From an uncultured Ruminococcus sp. (lineage in GTDB: Bacteria > Bacillota > Clostridia > Oscillospirales > Ruminococcaceae), in assembly GCA_900545345.1 (NCBI GenBank), contig UQYQ01000021.1, positions 1 through 42,353 of the forward strand: 42,353 nt of DNA, read 5' to 3'. Shown piece after piece: positions 18,102 to 26,917 of this stretch. The position numbers and the translations under genes were made by a program. How positions within the stretch are numbered: position 1 is the first letter of the stretch; each line of letters begins with the position of its first letter. Under the pieces are notes generated by a model. It was not told the origin of the DNA. It saw only the letters and a program-made list of their open reading frames with translations, and did not search any database.

Positions 18102-19304
18102 TTAAAATTTCAATTTTTTAATTCTTTCAACAGCTTCTTTTGTTTTTTCTCTGTCTCCGAATGCTGTCAGTCTGAAATATCCTTCACCGTTCTTTCCAAA
18201 TCCTGCACCGGGTGTTCCGACAACATTTGCTTCATTAAGAAGCTTGTCAAAGAACTCCCAGCTTCCCATGTTGTTCGGGCATTTCAGCCAGATATAAGGA
18301 GAATTCTTTCCGCCTGTATAATAAATGCCAAGCTCATCAAGTGCCGATGCAATAATTTTTGCATTTTCCTGATAATAGCTTAGGTTTTCTTTAATTTGCT
18401 TTTGTCCCTCTTCTGAGAACACAGCTGCAGCTGCACACTGAACAGGATAAGAAACACCGTTGAATTTTGTCGCCTGGCGGCGATACCATGTATCATAAAC
18501 TGATACATCTTCTCCGGATTTATTCTTCATTTTCAAAGCTTTCGGTATAATTGTATATCCGCATCGTGTTCCTGTAAATCCCGCTGTCTTTGAAAGCGAG
18601 CAGAATTCGATAGCACACTCTTTAGCTCCCTCAATCTCATATATACTGCAAGGAATATCTTCTTCAGTTATGAAAGCTTCATATGCAGCGTCATATAGGA
18701 TAATTGCATTTTGTGCCTTTGCATAGTCAATCCACTCTTTAAGCTGTGCTTTTGTATAAGCTGAACCTGTAGGATTGTTAGGTGAACACAAATAAATCAA
18801 GTCTGCTTTAACATTTTTGTCAGGCATTGCGGCAAAACCGTTTGCTTCTGTTGAATCAGCATACAAAATCTTTCTTCCGCTTATTATGTTTGTATCAACA
18901 TAAACAGGATATACAGGGTCTGTTACCAAAACTGTGTTATCTTTATCAAAAATATCAACGATATTTCCGCAGTCGGATTTTGCACCGTCTGAAACAAATA
19001 TCTCATTAGGAGCAATGTCAACATTGTTCTTTGTCTTATAATAGTTTGAAATCGCTTCCCTCAAGAACTCATATCCGTCATAGTCAGGATAACCTTTGAA
19101 GGTTTCCTTATTTGCCATTTCATCAACGCCCTTGTGCATTGCTTCAATAACAGCAGGAACTAAAGGCAGAGTTACATCACCTATTCCCAGTCTGATAACA
19201 TCAGCCTCGGGATTAGCCTTTGTATATTCATTAACCCTTTTTGCGATTTCAGCAAATAAGTAGTTAGCAACCAGATTGTTAAAATTGTCGTTCATTAAAG
19301 CCAT
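18102..19304 (-). CDS. dapL: LL-diaminopimelate aminotransferase
   Basis: Converts tetrahydrodipicolinate directly to LL-diaminopimelate, bypassing the acylated intermediates. PLP-dependent class I/II aminotransferase of 400 residues with the Schiff-base Lys239 in CSLSKTAGFTGTRCGY, which is nearly invariant in DapL, and SPNNPTG near residue 175. The start at 19304 follows GAAAGGAC; an upstream start eight codons earlier would overlap this site. It begins 28 bases after the carB-dapF stop, so product and next enzyme (DapF epimerises LL-DAP to meso-DAP) are made from one transcript. Confidence 0.95.
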   Translation of the reverse strand: MALMNDNFNNLVANYLFAEIAKRVNEYTKANPEADVIRLGIGDVTLPLVPAVIEAMHKGVDEMANKETFKGYPDYDGYEFLREAISNYYKTKNNVDIAPNEIFVSDGAKSDCGNIVDIFDKDNTVLVTDPVYPVYVDTNIISGRKILYADSTEANGFAAMPDKNVKADLIYLCSPNNPTGSAYTKAQLKEWIDYAKAQNAIILYDAAYEAFITEEDIPCSIYEIEGAKECAIEFCSLSKTAGFTGTRCGYTIIPKALKMKNKSGEDVSVYDTWYRRQATKFNGVSYPVQCAAAAVFSEEGQKQIKENLSYYQENAKIIASALDELGIYYTGGKNSPYIWLKCPNNMGSWEFFDKLLNEANVVGTPGAGFGKNGEGYFRLTAFGDREKTKEAVERIKKLKF

Positions 19305-19332
19305 ATTTGTTTGTCCTTTCTCAGTCAATGTA

Positions 19333-22300
19333 TTAAATTATAACTGTTCCTGTGCATACTGTTACTGCTTCTCCTGTCATATAAACAGTACCGTCATCGG
19401 TGTATCTGATAACCAAATCACCGCCTCTGAGTTTAACAGTAATATCAGTATTTTTCTCGCAGTATCCGTTTAAAACAGCGGCAACCGCAGCAGCACAAGC
19501 ACCTGTTCCGCAAGCCCATGTTTCGCCTGAACCACGTTCCCAAACTCTCATCTTGAGGGTTGTTTTATCGATAACCTGAATAAATTCAGCATTAACTCTT
19601 TCAGGGAAAATCTCGTTTCTCTCAAACTTAGGTCCGATTTCATCAAGCGGGAATGTATCAACATTATTTATAAAGGTTACACAATGAGGGTTACCCATTG
19701 ATACACAGGTAATATTATAATCCTCACCGCCGATATTAACCTTTCTGTCGATAATGCTGTCGCCCGTCAGTGCCACAGGAATCTTCTTAGGGTCAAGCTC
19801 AGCTTTGCCCATTGTAACCTTAGCACCGACAACCTCACCGTAGTGTCTTTGAAGCTCAACATGAATAATTCCGCTCAAGGTTTCAATATCCATTTCATCC
19901 TTGTCAACCAGTCCGTTATCCCTCATAAACTTAGCGACACAACGGATACCGTTTCCGCACATTTTGCCCTCAGAACCGTCAAGGTTGAACATTCTCATCT
20001 TAGCGTCAGCTACCTTTGAACGGCGGATAAGAATAACCCCGTCGCCGCCTATGCCGAAATGTCTGTCCGAAAGCCTTATACTCAGTCCCTCAGGATTATC
20101 TAAACGCTGGTCGAAGCAGTTAAAATAAATATAATCGTTTCCGCAGCCATGCATCTTAGAAAATTCAAGCTTCTGCTTTTCTTTTCTCATATCGTTAATG
20201 TCAACAAGCTCGGTTGAAAGCTCTGAATACTTACTCTTCAAGCTTGAAGCGATAGCATTTGCAGTATCAATAGATGTCAGACAAGGAATGTTCCTGTCAA
20301 CGGTTTTTCTTCTTATCTTAACGCTGTCACGCTCAGGGTTTCTTCCCTTTGATGAGGTTGAGATTACATAATGAATCTTTCCGCTCTCGATAAGCTTTAA
20401 TGTGTTGTTTTCACCCTCGTGAATCTTGTCAACTGCAATTGCTTTAATTCCGTTTTGTTCTAATGTTTTTGCAGTTCCCTTAGTAGCGTAGATTTCAAAT
20501 CCTAAGTCTTGGAACGCCTTTGCTGTTTCAGCAATCTCAGGTTTGTCTGAATCTCTTACTGTAATAAACACTCCGCCCTCTTTTTCAAGAGTATATCCTG
20601 CGGCAATAAGTCCTTTATAAAGTGATTCTTCAAGAGTGTTGGCAACAGCTAAAACCTCACCTGTTGATTTCATTTCAGGTCCTAAATGGTTATCAACATC
20701 AATCAGCTTTTCAAAGCTGAATACAGGTACTTTAACTGCGATATAAGGTGAATTCGGATAAAGTCCTGTTCCATAACCCATATCACTAAGCTTTTCACCA
20801 AGCATTGCTCTGGTTGCAAGCTCAACCATAGGTACACCTGTAACCTTAGAAATGTACGGAATTGTTCTTGAAGAACGAGGATTTACCTCGATTACATAAA
20901 GCTCATCGTGATAGATAAGATACTGAATGTTTACAAGTCCCTTTGTCTTTAGTGAAACAGCCAGCTTCTTAGAGCAGTCAACAATTCTGTCCATAAGTTT
21001 ATCCGAAACATTCCATGCAGGGTATACAGCTATTGAGTCACCTGAGTGAACACCTGCTCTCTCAATATGCTCCATAATTCCCGGAATAAGAATTTCTTCA
21101 CCGTCGCATATAGCGTCGACTTCGATTTCAGGTCCCATTAAGTATTTATCGATAAGTATTGGGTTTTCAATTTCCTGTGCTAGAATAATAGCCATATACT
21201 CTTTAATATCATCATCATTGAATGCGATAATCATATTCTGTCCGCCGAGTACATAAGACGGTCTCATAAGTACAGGATAATGAATTCTGTTTGCAACCTC
21301 TAAAGCTTCTTTGGTTGTCATAACAGTAAATCCCTGAGGACGTTTTATCTGATGCTCTTCTAAAAGCTCGTCAAATCTCTCTCTGTCTTCTGCGGCGTCG
21401 ATGCTGTCAGGCGGAGTACCTAAAATATTTACTCCGTTTTCGGCCATATATTTTGTAAGCTTAATTGCTGTCTGACCGCCGAACGCAACAACTACGCCGT
21501 AAGGCTTCTCAATATTTATGATGTTCATTACATCTTCATTTGTCAAAGGCTCAAAATAAAGTCTGTCAGCAGTATCAAAGTCCGTTGAAACAGTTTCAGG
21601 GTTGTTGTTTACAATAACAACATCAAATCCCTGCTTCTTTAATGCCCAAACACACTGAACCGACGCATAGTCAAACTCAATTCCCTGTCCTATTCTGATA
21701 GGTCCCGAACCGAAAACAATTACAGTTTTTCTGTTATCTTCTTTAGCAGAATTTATAAAAGGCTCTGCCTCGTCATCATCGTCAAATGTTGAATAGAAAT
21801 ACGGCGTCTGTGCGGCAAATTCAGCGGCACAGGTATCAACCATCTTGAATGAAGCATATCTCTTGTTTTCAATCGTGCAGCCTGAAATTTCTTCTATTAC
21901 CTTGTCTAAGTATCCGAGCTTCTTAGCTGTTAAATAAAGCTCATCTGTCAAAACGCCTTTTCTGAGCTCTTTTTCAATATTAATCAGTTTTTGAAGTTTA
22001 TTTAAGAACCATTCGTCAATCTTGGTTATCTCGTGGATTTCTTCAACTGTGACCCCTCTTCTCATTGCTTCATATACAACGAACAATCTTTCATCGTCAC
22101 AATTGTGAATTCTCTCTTTGATTTCTTCATCGCTCATTTCCATATGCTTTTCCGAAAGAAGAGAGCTGTGTCCGATTTCAGCACCTCGAACAGCCTTCAT
22201 AATTGCCTGCTCGAATGTTGTGCCGATAGCCATTACCTCACCGGTAGCTTTCATCTGAGTACCTAAAGTTCTCTTAGCATACACAAATTTATCAAAAGGC

Positions 22301-23385
22301 CACTTTGGAAGTTTAACTACAACATAATCAAGTGCAGGCTCGAAGCAAGCATAAGTCTTACCTGTTACTGCGTTTTTAATTTCAGCCAATGTATAACCTA
22401 TAGCAATCTTAGCCGCAACCTTTGCAATTGGATAACCAGTTGCTTTTGAAGCAAGTGCAGAAGAACGGGATACTCTAGGGTTTACCTCGATTACTGCATA
22501 TTCAAATGTGTCAGGATTTAGTGCGAACTGACAGTTACATCCACCCTCAACTTTTAATGCGTCAATAATTTTAAGTGCTGCTGAACGAAGCATCTGATAC
22601 TCTTTATCAGCAAGTGTAACAGTCGGTGCGATAACTATAGAATCTCCTGTATGCACTCCGACAGGGTCGAAGTTTTCCATTGAACAGACAGTGATTACAT
22701 TGCCCTCACTGTCACGCATAACCTCAAACTCGACCTCTTTCCAACCTGCAATACACTTTTCAACCAGAACCTGTGTAATCGGTGATAAGTAAAGTCCGTT
22801 TCTTGTTATGTCGATAAGCTCTTCTTCATTATTAACAATTCCTCCGCCTGTTCCGCCGAGTGTGAATGCAGGACGAATAATAAGCGGATAACCTATTCCA
22901 TCTTCGTTTGCAAATGCAACAGCGTCCTCAATGGTGTTCACAACCTTAGACGGAATGCATGGCTGACCGATAGACTCCATAGTATCTTTGAACATCTGTC
23001 TGTCTTCGGCTTTATCAATAGTTTCAGGATTAGCCCCCAAAAGCTTCACATTATGTTCTTCTAAAAATCCCTCTTTAGCAAGCTCCATAGAAAGAGTAAG
23101 ACCTGTCTGTCCACCAAGTGTTGAAAGAACACTGTCAGGTTTTTCTTTCTTGATAACTCTTTTTACCGTTTCAAGAGTCAAAGGCTCAATATAAATTTTA
23201 TCAGCCATTGCTTTATCTGTCATAATTGTAGCAGGATTTGAGTTTATCAGAATAACCTCAAGTCCCTCTTCTTTTAAAGCACGGCATGCTTGAGTTCCCG
23301 CATAGTCAAATTCAGCAGCCTGACCGATAACAATAGGCCCTGAACCGATAACAAGAACTCTTTTTATATCTTTATTTAAAGGCAT
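19333..23385 (-). CDS. carB-dapF: Fused carbamoyl-phosphate synthase large chain and diaminopimelate epimerase
   Basis: A single 1350-residue frame. Residues 1 to about 1060 are CarB: two ATP-grasp halves (VLVIGSGPIVIGQAAEFDYAGTQ-type start, second repeat from FGSGPIRIGQGIEFDYAS near 540) and the C-terminal allosteric domain. After a short charged linker (MRKEKQK), residues 1073-1350 are a full-length DapF beginning LEFSKMHGCGND. Its two catalytic cysteines are Cys1143 (MCGNGIRC) and Cys1292 (WACGTGAC). No stop, frameshift or ribosome binding site separates the halves; an internal ATG near 20190 lacks a Shine-Dalgarno sequence. The ATG at 23385 follows GAAAGGAAA and is preferred over an upstream start that would overlap carA. 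Confidence 0.93.
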   Translation of the reverse strand: MPLNKDIKRVLVIGSGPIVIGQAAEFDYAGTQACRALKEEGLEVILINSNPATIMTDKAMADKIYIEPLTLETVKRVIKKEKPDSVLSTLGGQTGLTLSMELAKEGFLEEHNVKLLGANPETIDKAEDRQMFKDTMESIGQPCIPSKVVNTIEDAVAFANEDGIGYPLIIRPAFTLGGTGGGIVNNEEELIDITRNGLYLSPITQVLVEKCIAGWKEVEFEVMRDSEGNVITVCSMENFDPVGVHTGDSIVIAPTVTLADKEYQMLRSAALKIIDALKVEGGCNCQFALNPDTFEYAVIEVNPRVSRSSALASKATGYPIAKVAAKIAIGYTLAEIKNAVTGKTYACFEPALDYVVVKLPKWPFDKFVYAKRTLGTQMKATGEVMAIGTTFEQAIMKAVRGAEIGHSSLLSEKHMEMSDEEIKERIHNCDDERLFVVYEAMRRGVTVEEIHEITKIDEWFLNKLQKLINIEKELRKGVLTDELYLTAKKLGYLDKVIEEISGCTIENKRYASFKMVDTCAAEFAAQTPYFYSTFDDDDEAEPFINSAKEDNRKTVIVFGSGPIRIGQGIEFDYASVQCVWALKKQGFDVVIVNNNPETVSTDFDTADRLYFEPLTNEDVMNIINIEKPYGVVVAFGGQTAIKLTKYMAENGVNILGTPPDSIDAAEDRERFDELLEEHQIKRPQGFTVMTTKEALEVANRIHYPVLMRPSYVLGGQNMIIAFNDDDIKEYMAIILAQEIENPILIDKYLMGPEIEVDAICDGEEILIPGIMEHIERAGVHSGDSIAVYPAWNVSDKLMDRIVDCSKKLAVSLKTKGLVNIQYLIYHDELYVIEVNPRSSRTIPYISKVTGVPMVELATRAMLGEKLSDMGYGTGLYPNSPYIAVKVPVFSFEKLIDVDNHLGPEMKSTGEVLAVANTLEESLYKGLIAAGYTLEKEGGVFITVRDSDKPEIAETAKAFQDLGFEIYATKGTAKTLEQNGIKAIAVDKIHEGENNTLKLIESGKIHYVISTSSKGRNPERDSVKIRRKTVDRNIPCLTSIDTANAIASSLKSKYSELSTELVDINDMRKEKQKLEFSKMHGCGNDYIYFNCFDQRLDNPEGLSIRLSDRHFGIGGDGVILIRRSKVADAKMRMFNLDGSEGKMCGNGIRCVAKFMRDNGLVDKDEMDIETLSGIIHVELQRHYGEVVGAKVTMGKAELDPKKIPVALTGDSIIDRKVNIGGEDYNITCVSMGNPHCVTFINNVDTFPLDEIGPKFERNEIFPERVNAEFIQVIDKTTLKMRVWERGSGETWACGTGACAAAVAAVLNGYCEKNTDITVKLRGGDLVIRYTDDGTVYMTGEAVTVCTGTVII

Positions 23386-23440
23386 AGTAATTTTCCTTTC
23401 TGAAATTTGATTATTTAACTTGGTCTTATCCTGTTTTTTA

Positions 23441-24523
23441 CTAGTCAAGCTCCCCTGTTTCAATCAGCTTCATAAATCTGTCGAATAAAAAGCTTGTATC
23501 AAGCGGTCCGCCGCAAGCTTCAGGGTGAAACTGAACAGAAAATGCAGGCATATTATTATAATCTATTCCTTCACAGGTTCCGTCATTTGCATTAGTAAAA
23601 CTTAAAACTGCATTATCTCCCAAGCTGTCATTCACTACCGCATATCCATGGTTCTGGCTTGTTATATATACTCTTCCTGTTTTTTCATTCTTTGCAGGCT
23701 GATTTGCACCTCTGTGACCGTATTTCAGTTTTTCAGTCGAAGCACCCTGTGATAATGCCAAAAGCTGATGCCCCAAACAAATCCCAAAAGTCGGAATTTT
23801 CTTTTCACAAATCTTTTTGATTTCTTCAATTACATCTATATTTTCAGCAGGATCTCCTGGTCCGTTTGAAAGCATAACTCCGTCCGGGTTAAGTTCGAAT
23901 ATTCTCTCTGCCTTAGTATAGCTTGGCATAACAGTCACTTCACAGCCGCGGGTTACAAGCTCACGACAGATGTTAGCCTTAGCACCCAAATCAAGCAGAC
24001 AAATTCTGTGCTTGGTTTCGCCCTCCGGCTTATATGTAGTTTCTTCTTTGCAGGTTGTATTCTTAACAGCGTCAACAATCTTATACTTTTTAAGTTCGGT
24101 TAATCCGAAATCGGTTGTACCCTCCATTACAATTTTGCCATTCATAACACCCGATTCACGAACAATTTTTGTTAAAGCTCTTGTATCAATTCCATAAAGA
24201 CCTATAATGCCTTCCTGCTTTAAAAAAGTGTCAAGATCGCCCTCACAACGAAAATTGCTAGGTTCTTGACACCAATCTCTTACAATATAACCCTTAACAT
24301 GAGGGTGTGAACTTTCAAAATCAGAAGGAATAACACCGTAATTGCCGATAAGAGGAAAAGTTTGAACAACAATCTGACCATAATAACTAGGATCAGTTAA
24401 AGTCTCTAAATAACCGGTCATTGCTGTTGTGAAAACAATTTCGCCAACAGTTTCGCCAGTTTGTCCAAAGCTTTTACCCTCAAAAATTGTTCCGTTTTCC
24501 AAAATTAGATACGCTTTTTGCAC
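23441..24523 (-). CDS. carA: Carbamoyl-phosphate synthase small chain
   Basis: Glutaminase subunit that supplies ammonia to CarB for carbamoyl phosphate (pyrimidines and arginine). The 360-residue protein has the small-chain N-domain (ILENGTIFEGKSFG) and a class I glutaminase with Cys249 in FGICLGHQ and the His/Glu pair in QFHPEA. The start codon is GTG at 24521-24523 with AGGAGG seven bases upstream. carB-dapF follows after 55 bases and dapL after that, giving a carA-carB-dapF-dapL unit with one promoter. Confidence 0.96.
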   Translation of the reverse strand: MQKAYLILENGTIFEGKSFGQTGETVGEIVFTTAMTGYLETLTDPSYYGQIVVQTFPLIGNYGVIPSDFESSHPHVKGYIVRDWCQEPSNFRCEGDLDTFLKQEGIIGLYGIDTRALTKIVRESGVMNGKIVMEGTTDFGLTELKKYKIVDAVKNTTCKEETTYKPEGETKHRICLLDLGAKANICRELVTRGCEVTVMPSYTKAERIFELNPDGVMLSNGPGDPAENIDVIEEIKKICEKKIPTFGICLGHQLLALSQGASTEKLKYGHRGANQPAKNEKTGRVYITSQNHGYAVVNDSLGDNAVLSFTNANDGTCEGIDYNNMPAFSVQFHPEACGGPLDTSFLFDRFMKLIETGELD

Positions 24524-24571
24524 CTTAAATCCTCCTCGAAAAATTTTTGTTGTTTTTTCGTTATCTTTTTA

Positions 24572-24600
24572 AGTATACACTAAAAAGCATCTTTTGTCTA
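24572..24600 (-). promoter_or_regulatory. carA operon promoter
   Basis: TAGACA (24595-24600) and TATACT (24572-24577) on the minus strand, 17 bp apart. The leader of about 45 bases has no obvious attenuator. Confidence 0.6.
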
Positions 24601-24611
24601 TATCAAAAATA

Positions 24612-25181
24612 TTAATTTTCATAAATTTTAATAATTTCTATTGCGACTTCCCGTTTAGTAACTCTTTTATCCATTGCTTGCTTTTCTAAATACCTGTGAG
24701 CTTGGTTTTCATCAAACCCTAAGTATTGCATTAATGCAAACTTAGCTCTGTTAACAAGCTTCATTTCCTCAATTCTCTTATGAAGCTTTTGATTTTCGTT
24801 TCTAAGACCTGACAGCCTGTTTCTTGACGCATTTATAAATCTTATTGCCTGAAGAAATAAAACTTTATTAATCGGTTTCTCAACAGTCATTATTCCCATA
24901 GGCTCAACAGATTGGCTTACACTCTCATAATGCTCATTTTTAACAATCATCAAACAGCTTGCATTGGTTGACATAACACATATTTCGGCAGTCTCCTGAC
25001 CGTATTCATCACTGAGAGGTGCATTTATAACCACTAAATCAAAGTCTGATACCGACAGCATTCTTCTGGCTTCTGCTGAAGATTTAGCTATTGAAATTCT
25101 GGGCATCATACTTCCCTTGAACAAATCAACAATCATTTCAGTCGCTTTTTCACGGCTTGAAACTATTAAAACACTTTCCAA
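24612..25181 (-). CDS. ANTAR-domain antiterminator with a degenerate receiver
   Basis: A 189-residue RNA-binding regulator. Residues 1-118 resemble a response-regulator receiver, but the usual acidic pair after strand 1 is absent (LIVSSRE) and the phosphoacceptor Asp is Asn53 (VVINAPLSDE); only the conserved Lys102 (EKPIN) remains. A coiled-coil helix at about 120-143 leads into an ANTAR domain at about 133-188 (LVNRAKFALMQYLGF). ANTAR proteins bind paired or single hexaloop hairpins and block terminators. The start is TTG at 25179-25181 after a GGGGGGCG tract. The gene follows the glutamine synthetase homologue by 89 bases, and hairpins fitting its target type precede glnN and amt. Confidence 0.85.
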   Translation of the reverse strand: MESVLIVSSREKATEMIVDLFKGSMMPRISIAKSSAEARRMLSVSDFDLVVINAPLSDEYGQETAEICVMSTNASCLMIVKNEHYESVSQSVEPMGIMTVEKPINKVLFLQAIRFINASRNRLSGLRNENQKLHKRIEEMKLVNRAKFALMQYLGFDENQAHRYLEKQAMDKRVTKREVAIEIIKIYEN

Positions 25182-25270
25182 ACTATTTCGCCCCCCAACA
25201 CAGACATATTAAAAGCATAAAAATCTCCGTTTAACGCCCACTAAATATAAGATGCTCTTTTCTAATAATA

Positions 25271-26587
25271 TTACAAAGTCAGAAAATATATCCTTTCAAA
25301 GCCTTCCTTATCTTCTGATTTATTATAATTTTCATACTGGTGTTTTTTTGATTTTAAATAAAAATCTACAATTTCCTTAGGCATATAGGTATATAGAAAA
25401 TCACTGTTTTTTGCAAGATTAACAGCTTCATCCAAATTGCAAGGAAGAGTTTTTATACCACCGAGTTCATTTACATCTGCATTGGAAAGATTTATATTAA
25501 CAGATTCACAAAGCTGTTCATGATGTTCAACACCGTCTAAGCATGCATAAATAAGTAAAGCTATCGCCAAATACGGATTGCATGCACAATCGGGAGAACG
25601 AAGAATTACCCGTGCTGAATTATCTTTATCTAAAGGAACCAAAATAAGCTGAGCATGGTTCTGATGCGACCAGGTAATATATTTAGGTGCAAGATACTCA
25701 CCGAATCTTTTAAAACTGTTAACCGTAGGATTTAAAAATACCGTCATATCGGCAACCCTGTTTAAAATCCCCGCAACAGCACTGCTCCCCATTTCATTTC
25801 CTTCAGCCGAAAAGTTCTTAAAAAGCTCTTTTCCGTCTTTTGACATTGAAATTCCAAAGTGAAGTCCGCTTCCGTTTTTGTCAATAAGCGGCTTTGGCAT
25901 GAAAGAGGCATAAAGTCCGTTTTTATATGCCATATTTTTAACAACAGACTGAAATGTCTGCAAATTATCAGCAGCATTAAGAGGGTCGCTGTATTTAAAA
26001 TAAACCTCATTCTGACCGGGACCGCCCTCATGTCTTGATGATTCGGGAATTATGTCCATCTGCTCTAGAGTCAAGCAGATTTCACGGCGTACATTTTCAC
26101 CCTTGTCAATCGGTGAAGCATCTAAATATCCTGCGTTGTCGTTTGGAATTTTAGTAGGATTTCCGTCATCATCACATTTAAACAAATAAAATTCACATGA
26201 AGTGCCGAATTTGAATGTATATCCAAGTTCTTTAGCTTTTTCAACAGCATTTCTCAAAATAGCTCGTCCATCGCCGCCGAACTCACTTCCGTCTATATTT
26301 TTTATATCGCAATAAAGCCTTGCCACTCCCCCATGCTGAGGACGCCAAGGCAACAGAGTCAATGTATCGGGATCAGGGAACAAAAGTAAATCTGAACGGT
26401 TAAAATTCATAAAACCTTCGATATGCGAAGCGTCAAAGCTTATTCCGTCAGCAAAGGCACGCCTTAGCTCACAGCTGTTAATAGAAATATTCTTTTGATT
26501 TCCAAATACATCTGAAAATACAAGCTTTACAAACCTTACATCGTTTTCTTCGATAAACTGTAAAACATCTCTCTCGGTATACTTCAT
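25271..26587 (-). CDS. Type I glutamine synthetase homologue missing catalytic residues
   Basis: A 438-residue protein aligning end to end with Bacillus GlnA (recalled by eye). Metal site n1 is intact: Glu132, Glu187 (SRHEGGPGQNE) and Glu194. His243 in NGSGLH is kept. However, the other n2 ligands are lost (E. coli Glu129 is Ser130, Glu357 is Ile328), the flap Glu327 is Leu299, and the nucleotide/phosphate arginines 339 and 344 are His311 and Leu316. Arg330 (Arg359) remains. Loss of five such residues makes ammonia ligation unlikely. Its position just before the ANTAR regulator, and the presence of a complete type III enzyme nearby, suggest a sensor role. AGGGAGG precedes the ATG. Routine annotation would call it glnA. 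Confidence 0.85.
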   Translation of the reverse strand: MKYTERDVLQFIEENDVRFVKLVFSDVFGNQKNISINSCELRRAFADGISFDASHIEGFMNFNRSDLLLFPDPDTLTLLPWRPQHGGVARLYCDIKNIDGSEFGGDGRAILRNAVEKAKELGYTFKFGTSCEFYLFKCDDDGNPTKIPNDNAGYLDASPIDKGENVRREICLTLEQMDIIPESSRHEGGPGQNEVYFKYSDPLNAADNLQTFQSVVKNMAYKNGLYASFMPKPLIDKNGSGLHFGISMSKDGKELFKNFSAEGNEMGSSAVAGILNRVADMTVFLNPTVNSFKRFGEYLAPKYITWSHQNHAQLILVPLDKDNSARVILRSPDCACNPYLAIALLIYACLDGVEHHEQLCESVNINLSNADVNELGGIKTLPCNLDEAVNLAKNSDFLYTYMPKEIVDFYLKSKKHQYENYNKSEDKEGFERIYFLTL

Positions 26588-26600
26588 AATAATCCTCCCT

Positions 26601-26674
26601 GCAACGGTGACATTGCATCCTATGCCGCCTTTATAAACTGTATAAATGTTATACTCTTTATAACGGTGGGTTTC
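26601..26674 (+). repeat. Dispersed intergenic repeat, copy d
   Basis: Plus-strand orientation, immediately 5' of the glutamine synthetase homologue. It begins GCAACGGTGACATTGCATCC, as in copy e, and ends with the shared ATAAATGTTAT and TATAACGGTGGGTTTC cores. Together with copy c it makes an inverted pair filling most of the 330-base gap. Confidence 0.6.
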
Positions 26675-26697
26675 TTATTTTTGAGTTTTTGAACTTC

Positions 26698-26775
26698 TTA
26701 AAGCTGTCCATATATGACTGTTAATATACGGCATAGTAAAGCCAACAATTCACTATCATCAAATAAATTATTCAT
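26698..26775 (-). CDS. Possible 25-residue peptide between inverted repeats
   Basis: An ATG frame of 25 codons starting MNNLFDDSELL and ending LTVIYGQL, with a GGAGGG about ten bases ahead. The peptide would be acidic at the N-terminus and hydrophobic after. It is enclosed by repeat copies c and d in opposite orientation. The length allows chance, and I know no family for it. Confidence 0.25.
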   Translation of the reverse strand: MNNLFDDSELLALLCRILTVIYGQL

Positions 26776-26779
26776 CTCT

Positions 26780-26858
26780 GTATAACCCTCCGTTGCAGAA
26801 AAGTATAACATCAGCCAAACTCTCCAAAGGAGGCAGAGGCATCGGCGGCTCGCCGACA
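26780..26858 (-). repeat. Dispersed intergenic repeat, copy c
   Basis: Read on the minus strand it starts with a CGGCG/CGCCG hairpin, continues TCTGCCTCCTTTGG and ATGTTATAC, and ends CTGCAACGGAGGGTTATAC, matching copy b in order and spacing. Confidence 0.6.
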
Positions 26859-26866
26859 TAAATTTA

Positions 26867-26900
26867 AGGAATAAGATTGAAATTATTCGTACTTATTCCT
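26867..26900 (-). terminator. Terminator of the glutamate synthase operon
   Basis: AGGAATAAG (26867-26875) and CTTATTCCT (26892-26900) form a stem; the minus-strand tail TAAATTT is a weak T tract. It lies just after the GXGXG subunit gene. Confidence 0.55.
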
Positions 26901-26917
26901 CAATAATTATACTATAT

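Noticed and set aside
20150..20200. An independent dapF start inside the fusion
   Set aside because: The in-frame ATG in the linker has no Shine-Dalgarno sequence and no stop precedes it, so read-through fusion is the simpler reading. It cannot be fully excluded without protein data.
23386..23463. A longer start for carB-dapF, 26 codons upstream and overlapping the end of carA
   Set aside because: The extension is low-complexity and unlike CarB; a good ribosome binding site precedes the ATG at 23385.
25271..26587. Calling this gene an ordinary glnA
   Set aside because: Too many catalytic residues are replaced, and a complete type III enzyme is encoded nearby.
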